Assembly: GCF_020497125.1 (NCBI RefSeq)
Contig: NC_059076.1
Coordinates: 10,903,951 to 10,967,950, forward strand
Length of the DNA stretch: 64,000 bases
Direction: 5' to 3'
Source: Mauremys mutica
Taxonomy: Eukaryota; Chordata; Testudines; Geoemydidae
Shown here: piece by piece, positions 58,000 through 64,000 of the stretch
How the letters are laid out: the number at the start of each line of letters is the position of its first letter
Numbering within the stretch: the first letter of the stretch is position 1
Program-made: the position numbers and the translations under genes
Notes under the pieces: generated by a model
Databases searched by the model: none
What the model saw: only the letters and a program-made list of their open reading frames with translations
What the model was told of the DNA's origin: nothing

Positions 58000-59490
58000 A
58001 CTTTCAGCCCCATCAGACCGATACAACGGAAGCTACAGAAATTCAGGCCTGGAGTTGTGCGGAGTTAAATGCATTGCACTCAAGTACCTTTGACTGGTTA
58101 AATTGCCCAGTTTTTCTTACCACTATGTGATGACTCTTTGCGTATAAACTAAGAGGGAATGTAGGGTGCGGGAGGGGGAAGTCAAGCACAAGAAACACTT
58201 ATTGGACAATGTGTCTTTAACCGTAGGTAAATTACTTTACTAAAGTTGCCAGAGGTTTTTACTCGCTCTGTACAGAAGAGTCAGCTGCTCTTCTGGAAGG
58301 CTTAAAACCATCAATTTCAAAAGCAATGCTTTGAAGTCACCAGCACTCCATAACCCATAAAACTGGCCTTCTCAAAGGGGCTGTACGAATGATCTTTAGT
58401 AGTTTGGAGAAATCTAACAAGTACTATTTGAAGAATCTTGAAACTGTGCTCCACTAAAACTTTGAAAAAAATCACAGTGGTGAGAACAAAATGCTATTTT
58501 ATTTTCTGAGGAACAGGGAACCTGATATCTGCTCAGATGGTACATTTTTATTTATGACCTCTCTTTGTCAAGGACAAAGAAGTTAGTTTACCAAAATAAT
58601 CATAATAAAAAAGATAGCTAACTTGTATATTAAGCAGATACTGACTTACCCACCCCAGATCATGATTTACTGACTCAAAAGGAAACAGGCTGAAGACAAA
58701 GTCCAGATTTTCTTTCATGGACAATAAATCTGAAATATTGAATCAATGTGTGTGTGTTTTTAAATACATTCTCAGAGACAAATTCTGCTCTCTGATACTT
58801 ACGCACAATGCACATTAAAGGGAATTGTGAACTTTTTTCTGAGGGCAAAATATTCCCTGAAATGTTCTCATCAGAAACTTCTGTTTTATGTTATATTTTA
58901 TACCATTTGAAAAAAACTTCTCCACTATGGCCATAAATTTCAAAAGTGTATCCATTGTTTTTTAATTTTTATTTCCTTTTAAATTGATGTCCCAAAGAGG
59001 ACAGAAAGCTATCATTTTATTTTTAAAAGCTATTTATCTTCTGGGAAGTGAATAATAATTTTCACAAAATTCCCTGAGAAAAAGACACTGAGTCTGACTG
59101 AGGACATTTTTCCAAAATTTAACAGGGTATCATTGATTTTAAAATCACATTAAAAAATTATTACTTATTGTTACAAATTCCGGTTCTAAGAAACTAGAAC
59201 TTAAAGAAATTAAAGAACAAAACATCTTTCGCAACTCCTTTTTTGTTATTCCTTTGAGCATTTGACAGCCCTTCATATTTGATCAGTTTCTGTTTCGCTT
59301 TTCTAGTGAGTTAATCAGTTTCCCCTGTTTGTGTGGGTCTTTCACATAGCAACATGGAACTGACAAGCATTTTGAAAAAAGCCAGGAAAGCATCATTATA
59401 AAACCATAAATACTGGCCGGGAGACTTGGCAATGTAATACTTAAAACTAATTTTAAGACCCCTTTTACTAGATTTCAAGTCGATGAAATC
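58000..59490. other. AT-rich intronic stretch without repeats
   Basis: No recognised repeat, no gene. A candidate for conserved non-coding sequence, unproven. Confidence 0.35.
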
Positions 59491-59492
59491 TC

Positions 59493-59545
59493 TTAGTGCA
59501 GAGGGCTAGACTAGATGACCTCTTGAGGCCCTACATTTTGATGAT
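59493..59545 (+). mobile_element. CR1 3' terminal fragment (plus)
   Basis: Reads GAGGGCTAGACTAGATGACC, then CTTGAGGCCCTACATTTTGA, the diverged last 50 bp of CR1. Confidence 0.7.
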
Positions 59546-59587
59546 TTTATTAACTTCTGAAGAAGTAAACAACAGAAACTTAGTGGC

Positions 59588-59898
59588 TCTGACGGTATGT
59601 CCAGTCTACCCGCCAGATCGGCCGGTAGCGATCGATTTATCGGGGATCGATATATATCGCGTCTCATCTAGACGTGATATATCGATCCCCGAACGTACTC
59701 TCGTCGACTCCAGAACTCCACCAAGATGAGTGGCGGTAGTGGAGTCGACGGAGGAGCCACAGCCGTCAATCCCGCGCCATGAGGACTGGAGATAAGTCGA
59801 AATAAGATACGTCGACTTCAGCTACTCTATTCCTGTAGCTGAAGTTGCGTATCTTACATCGACCCTCCCCACCACCACCAATGTAGACTAGGCCTAAC
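59588..59898. repeat. TCGA-rich foldback element with two strong hairpins
   Basis: Ends GACGGTATGTCCAGTCTACC and CAATGTAGACTAGGCCTAAC are roughly inverted. Hairpin 1: 59640-59664 with 59670-59692 (TCGGGGATCGATATAT). Hairpin 2: 59796-59825 with 59835-59863 (TAAGATACG, CTTCAGCTAC) around a 9-nt loop. CpG-rich words (TCGAC, CGATCG) contrast with the AT-rich surroundings. Confidence 0.85.
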
Positions 59899-59899
59899 A

Positions 59900-61300
59900 A
59901 TTTCATTTGTCAATCAAACATGATGCAGGATTTTTTTTTCCTGTATGTAACTGTGGAGTGGTCATCGAGGTCCACAGTTTCACCAGAGAGGCCCAGGATG
60001 TGTTTTAGGAGGGAGCTTAATAAAAAGGTGGGAACTTCCTGGTGACCGAGTTCTCTAGTTGCTGCTTAAGGCCTGGTTCTTTGTATCCGTGTCCTCACAC
60101 TACAGTAACACAGAGCAATGAGCCACAAATTGGTGTGTGTTGGTAGGGGGTTTGTTGCAGATTATGGGTGTTGTAACTTTCATCTGCCCAAGAAATACCC
60201 CAAACACTACTAACGCACATCCTGGCATGCCTTATTCTGCTGGCAGAATAGGACCTATTTAACATATGTACTCTTCCACTATACAGCTGGGATTGTCACA
60301 GAAACCCAAGGGAATCAGCCACTCACTGGCCACTGACTTGCAATGGAAGCTGGGCAGCTAACTTGCCTGAAGCCCCTTTGCGAGCCGGCCTACGTGTATA
60401 ACTACCTTTTAATCTATGTTTGGAACATCTTTATTTTAAAAGATATTTTTTCTCCCCTCCCCCCCGACAACACCAGGACTTCACTAGCTGGACTCTTCTT
60501 CCATCTATCTGCCTGTTACCTTTACGCAGCATTGCCTATCACAAACGATGTGAGGCTCCCCCTTCCCGCCCTGGAGTCGCACGGCCCTTTCAAGAGAGAA
60601 GCACGTTTCAAGTCACCTTCTACTGTGAAAACCAAGTGGAGAGACATTCAGTGCTCCCAAGTCAGACCCTGATCCTCCGGCTGTTCTGCGTGAGCCATCC
60701 CTTCCAGTGCCTGGAGCCCCCTGGAGGCACAGGGGCTCATCGGCGTGCAGCAGCTGACAGGATCGAGAGCGAATTGGAAGTGGCCAGAAAGAGCAGCAGG
60801 GTTCATTGGGAGACATGGGTGGGAAGCACTCTTGGTGCCCCCACCCCGGGCCCTTACTTATTCCCACTTCTCCCCGCAGCCCCTAGCACCTCTCTCCCAA
60901 GGTGCTTCTGTCAATTTATCCAGCTTAGCTTAGAACCTGCCCTGGGAACTGCTGCCCTGTCCTGTTTTCTGCAGCGAGGGTGCTAGTCAAATAACCATGG
61001 TGACACGGTATAGATCAGTAGGGTGCTGACTGGTGCACAGCTCTTCTAGGGCCATCATGACATCTAACCTTCTACTGCTGAAAACAGTCCCTAGTAGAAG
61101 GAGAGGAGAAAAAATGGAGAGCAGAAGCTCCTTTTTCACCTTGTCCCAGCTGTTCTGAATATATTGGCTTTTTATTATCCCTCTTCCGTCTCAGAGGGTC
61201 ACTTCTGCCTGTTCCCATCCATAGAAGCTCAGGTACTTTTTCAGTTCCTTTCAACTCCCTTTCTACTATAAAATCCCATATGGAATATTGCCCAGTTCCC
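59900..61300. other. Intronic stretch, nothing recognised
   Basis: 60345-60990 is GC-richer with an open frame of up to 188 codons (plus, 60420-60986), lacking any recognisable domain; I treat it as chance. Confidence 0.35.
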
Positions 61301-61304
61301 AGTG

Positions 61305-61436
61305 AAGGCCCTCATCCTGCAAAGATGTGTGCACATTCCTAACCTTATGCACTGTGGTAAGCTGACTTCAGTGGGACTTCTGACAGGGTGAGGTTATGCA
61401 TTTGTGTAAGTGTAAGTCTTTGCAGGACCAGGGTCG
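61305..61436. repeat. Foldback element, TCCTGCAAAGACTT type
   Basis: GGCCCTCATCCTGCAAAGAT faces AAGTCTTTGCAGGACCAGGG; AACCTTATGCACTG and GAGGTTATGCATTTG lie inside. Confidence 0.7.
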
Positions 61437-61959
61437 AAGTATTTAGAAGAGGAAGTGGCCAAGATGCAGTTACAGGTCTACAAGCTGCAGATGAAAGGGT
61501 GGCTTCATACTCTGTGGGGAAAAGAGTGATTGAAAACTATCATTTGCCCCCTCCCTCTCCTCTGTCTCCAGCTCCCAACATACCAAACTGCTTGTTATTT
61601 CTCCCCCTACAATATTTGCCTCCCCCATCCACTGAATATTGTGAACATAGGGTTTCTTTCTTTGCGGTAGCTCTGGACAGTCAGTACCTCCCACCAATAT
61701 CACTATACCGAAGTAGCTAGGAGTGCTAGACACCTCATTATTTCTCTGGTTGCTCAAGCTGACTATTGGGAAATAGAATAACTCGTGACACTAAGTGGCA
61801 CCCATATATAGTGTGTCTACCTAGAACTATAGCTAAATAACTATATTTTAACACACACACACACACCAGCAGCGTACAATTCTAGATGCTGCATGTTCAG
61901 TTCCACATGCTAAACTCCACAAACACCTACTGGATCAAATCCCTACTTTAGAGGCCAAG

Positions 61960-62070
61960 AGCCCTGATTCTGCTCTCAAGTCCAGTGGTGTAAATCCGGA
62001 GTAATTTAGATGAAGCCAGTGGATTACAGCAGTGTAAAACTAGCACAAGTCAGGTCAGGATCAGGCCCAA
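61960..62070. repeat. Short foldback repeat, GTAAATC type
   Basis: CCCTGATTCTGCTCTCAAGT faces GGTCAGGATCAGGCCC; GTGGTGTAAATCC faces GCAGTGTAAAACTAG in part. Ends 92 bp inside the intron from the 156-bp exon donor. Confidence 0.5.
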
Positions 62071-62161
62071 AGCCTGTAAAAGCACTTTCTTTGTTGTCAT
62101 TGTGCCCATTCCTTGTGTGTAACAGTGCAAACGGATTAAAAGATACACAGTGTGTGCTTAC

Positions 62162-62317
62162 TTGTACAGGCCATGGTGGGTGGGTCCGACTCCCTTCTGA
62201 AATAGTGTTCTTCACACAGACAGGAGGTGGATGCTTCCTCGTGCGTGTAGCTGTGAGGGGGGCATTTACTGCAGGATGGGCTCTGGGGAGAGGCCTTGAA
62301 GAATCCAGGTCTGCAGA
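62162..62317 (-). CDS. EPHA6: Eph receptor exon, cysteine-rich (EGF-like) segment; EPHA6 exon-4 equivalent
   Basis: Internal exon of a receptor tyrosine kinase gene, on the minus strand. It is 156 bp: two bases finishing a split codon, 51 codons, then one base of the next split codon. The acceptor (pyrimidine tract, TTGCAG) ends at 62318 and the donor GTAAGC starts at 62161. The peptide begins CRPGFFKAS and contains CPPHSYT, then SCLCEEHYFRRES, ending MACT. Its six cysteines (residues 1, 15, 18, 32, 34, 50) fit the cysteine-rich region between the ephrin-binding domain and FN3-1 of Eph receptors. The length equals the usual Eph exon at this place. The last base A joins GA of the next exon to give Arg, as expected before PPSAPRN. 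EPHA6 is preferred over other EphA members from recalled residues (FFKASP, FRRESDPP). In the cell this part is extracellular and stiffens the receptor between ligand-binding and FN3 domains. No stop or frameshift. Confidence 0.93.
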
Positions 62318-62403
62318 CTGCAAGAGAGGAACCGGAGACTAAATTCTTCCAGCAAATATTCGTCCCCTTCCCATTTCTTTTTAACACACATCTTTAGAGG
62401 CCC

Positions 62404-62680
62404 TCTTCACTGCAGCGGGGAGGTGGGATTCCCGGCTCAGCTAGACATTCATGAGCTAGCTCTGCTCAAGCCAGTGTGCTAGAAACAGCAGTGTGGCCGG
62501 GGCCGCATGGGCCGCAGCTGGGATCTCAGATGGGACTGAACTTGGGCAGGTAGCCCGAGCCACAGCCCACACCGCCTTGGCCACGCTGCTATTTTTAGCC
62601 TGTCAGCTTGAGCAGAGCTAGTGCTGGTATGGCTCCTCTAGCTGGAAATTGCCCCCGCTGCAGGGTATACATAGCCTCAG
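62404..62680. repeat. Foldback element near the 156-bp exon
   Basis: GAGCTAGCTCTGCTCAAGCC faces GCTTGAGCAGAGCTAGTGC; AACAGCAGTGTGGCC faces GGCCACGCTGCT. It lies 87 bp upstream of the exon's acceptor in gene orientation. Confidence 0.75.
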
Positions 62681-63484
62681 TGAGAGAGACAACAACAAAC
62701 ACTCATGAGCTATTTCTCATGAATTATTTAAAAAAACACAAGAGGGAGATGGGAGATTTTCATGTTAATATGTGGTACACGTTTAAAATATTTGTGCAGA
62801 AAAGAATGAGGCCATTTTGGCCATTGATTTCTCTAGCAGCTGCCTTGGTCAGATAGTTATTTTTCTTGCTGAATGTATTAGACCTAACCGGTCTTCTGGC
62901 TTCTCTCTCTGTTTGGAAACCATCAAAGTATTGCTTTTTCACTCGCTCTTAGACACAGCTTAGGAGAGCAGTAAAATACATTTTGTGGTTTTCGTTTAAG
63001 ATGTCCCATGCTCAGAAATCAATGTCTCAGCAAATAAAATAATCATGCCATCCTGGAGAGGACGGGATATCTGTACAGACAGCTTTAAGACATTCTAATA
63101 AGACTGTTTCCCCAGGGTTTCTTCCAGAAAACCTGTGAAGAATTTTGAACCGCTCCATATAAGACAGCTATCTCTGGGTACCCCCTGAACCAGACATGCC
63201 CACTGTATAATACATTCCCTCTAGCTGTAATGTATATGTATGATGGGCCTTACAGACTGAGAGCTATTATTTTTGTTCTCTTTTTTCCCCATACACCGCA
63301 CGAGGTTGAGTTGGGGATTCTTTTCCCCCCTTTGGTAATTTGAAGTGCATACATTCATTGTGTCCAATTTCAAAGAACTGTCAGCACAGGCTCAAAGCTC
63401 ATTGGTTGCTCTTCCGGCAAGGTGCTGAGCATCCTCGACTTCACAGGAGGTGCTCAGCACCTTGCAGGCTCAGATCCTTGGAGC

Positions 63485-63650
63485 TTAAGGGCTAGATTTT
63501 CTAAAGAGCTCAGTTTACAGCAGTGCCTATTGAGATCAATGGGGAAGGCTCGGTCCTCCGCCGTTTTAGAAATCTGGCCAGTCCACATAAGTGTAACTTG
63601 GAGCTACTGGTGCTGGGCTCTTTAGAAAAATCTGATCATTTTTCTGCACT
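63485..63650. repeat. Foldback repeat, CTAGATTTTCTAAAGAGC type
   Basis: GGGCTAGATTTTCTAAAGAG faces GGGCTCTTTAGAAAAATCTG. An inner TTTTAGAAATCTGGCCAG copy lies at 63563-63580. Confidence 0.65.
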
Positions 63651-64000
63651 CATGCACCTCAGTTTCACACTCAACCATGATAAATGTATGTACAGTTTTG
63701 CACATGTCTCTGGTCTTTAAAAGAAAACAAACTAGCTCTTTAATTGCTGGATCTACAATCACCAGTACAAGGAAAATTAAAGTTCACATAGACCCTTTTG
63801 GGAAGTTGATTTCCTGCCATTTCTGAAATCTAAAATAGACACACACATCCAGTTTGCCAGCTCAAAAATGCTGTTACTTTTCTGATTCCTTGAGAATCAC
63901 TGTAAAATAATTATGACCATCCTGTTACTAATGATACGTAGGCATTCAGACATACTTACAGAAGATACATGGAAATTAAAAAGGCTTTCAATCTGTCATT

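Larger units (their letters stand above)
54421..62161 (-). other. EPHA6 intron of 7,741 bp between the 156-bp and 336-bp exons
   Basis: Bounded by donor GTAAGC (62161) and an acceptor after CTTTACTTTACAAACCAG (54421). It contains a foldback element, the 32-bp minisatellite, a hAT-like element, a TCGA-rich foldback and a short CR1 end. Confidence 0.9.
62318..64000 (-). other. Partial EPHA6 intron upstream of the 156-bp exon
   Basis: Begins at the acceptor TTGCAG (62318) and runs off the right edge. The ligand-binding-domain exon should lie beyond 64000. A foldback element (62404-62680) and a palindromic stretch (63485-63650) are recognisable; 62700-63480 and 63660-64000 show nothing I can name. 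Confidence 0.85.

Noticed and set aside
60420..60986. 188-codon open frame on the plus strand
   Set aside because: No recognisable domain, repeat or splice context; opposite strand to EPHA6 and within a GC-richer patch where long chance frames occur.
1..64000. A previously undescribed multi-gene system
   Set aside because: All coding sequence resolves to EPHA6 exons or CR1 reverse transcriptase; nothing else has coding support.

Overview
This is vertebrate genomic DNA, almost certainly from a cryptodiran turtle. It is nearly all intron and interspersed repeat. The only host protein-coding sequence I can support is three exons of one gene on the minus strand: 62162-62317 (156 bp), 54085-54420 (336 bp) and 2889-3013 (125 bp). 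They have canonical acceptor/donor dinucleotides, compatible phases and the exon lengths typical of Eph receptor genes. Joined, they encode the end of the cysteine-rich region, the first fibronectin type III (FN3) domain and the start of the second. Residue choice points to EPHA6, an ephrin-A receptor tyrosine kinase. Signal peptide and ephrin-binding exons lie beyond 64000; the rest of FN3-2, the membrane segment, kinase and SAM exons lie below position 1.

The turtle assignment rests on repeats. Two tRNA-derived SINEs have A and B boxes and a CR1-like tail (46296-46489, 49051-49236). There are three sizeable CR1 LINEs (14617-16162 minus, 24585-26678 plus, 49440-50440 plus), many short non-autonomous hAT-like elements with 8-bp target duplications, and numerous foldback elements of kinds I associate with turtles and crocodilians. 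Family names come from memory of these groups, not from a search.

Layout, left to right: 1-2888 is part of the intron after the 125-bp exon. 3014-54084 is a 51-kb intron holding most of the repeats, including a solo LTR at 24112-27395 split by a later CR1 insertion. 54421-62161 is a 7.7-kb intron with a 32-bp minisatellite (55109-55671) growing from the end of a foldback element. 62318-64000 is part of the upstream intron. A short hAT-like element lies 68 bp inside the intron from the 336-bp exon's donor.

I found no tRNA, rRNA, CRISPR array or undescribed gene system. The interest lies in repeat architecture: nested insertions with readable target duplications, long near-perfect inverted repeats, and a minisatellite with partial three-unit higher-order structure. 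Large AT-rich stretches free of recognised repeats (notably 8500-12600 and 58000-59490) could hold conserved intronic enhancers, but that needs cross-species alignment.
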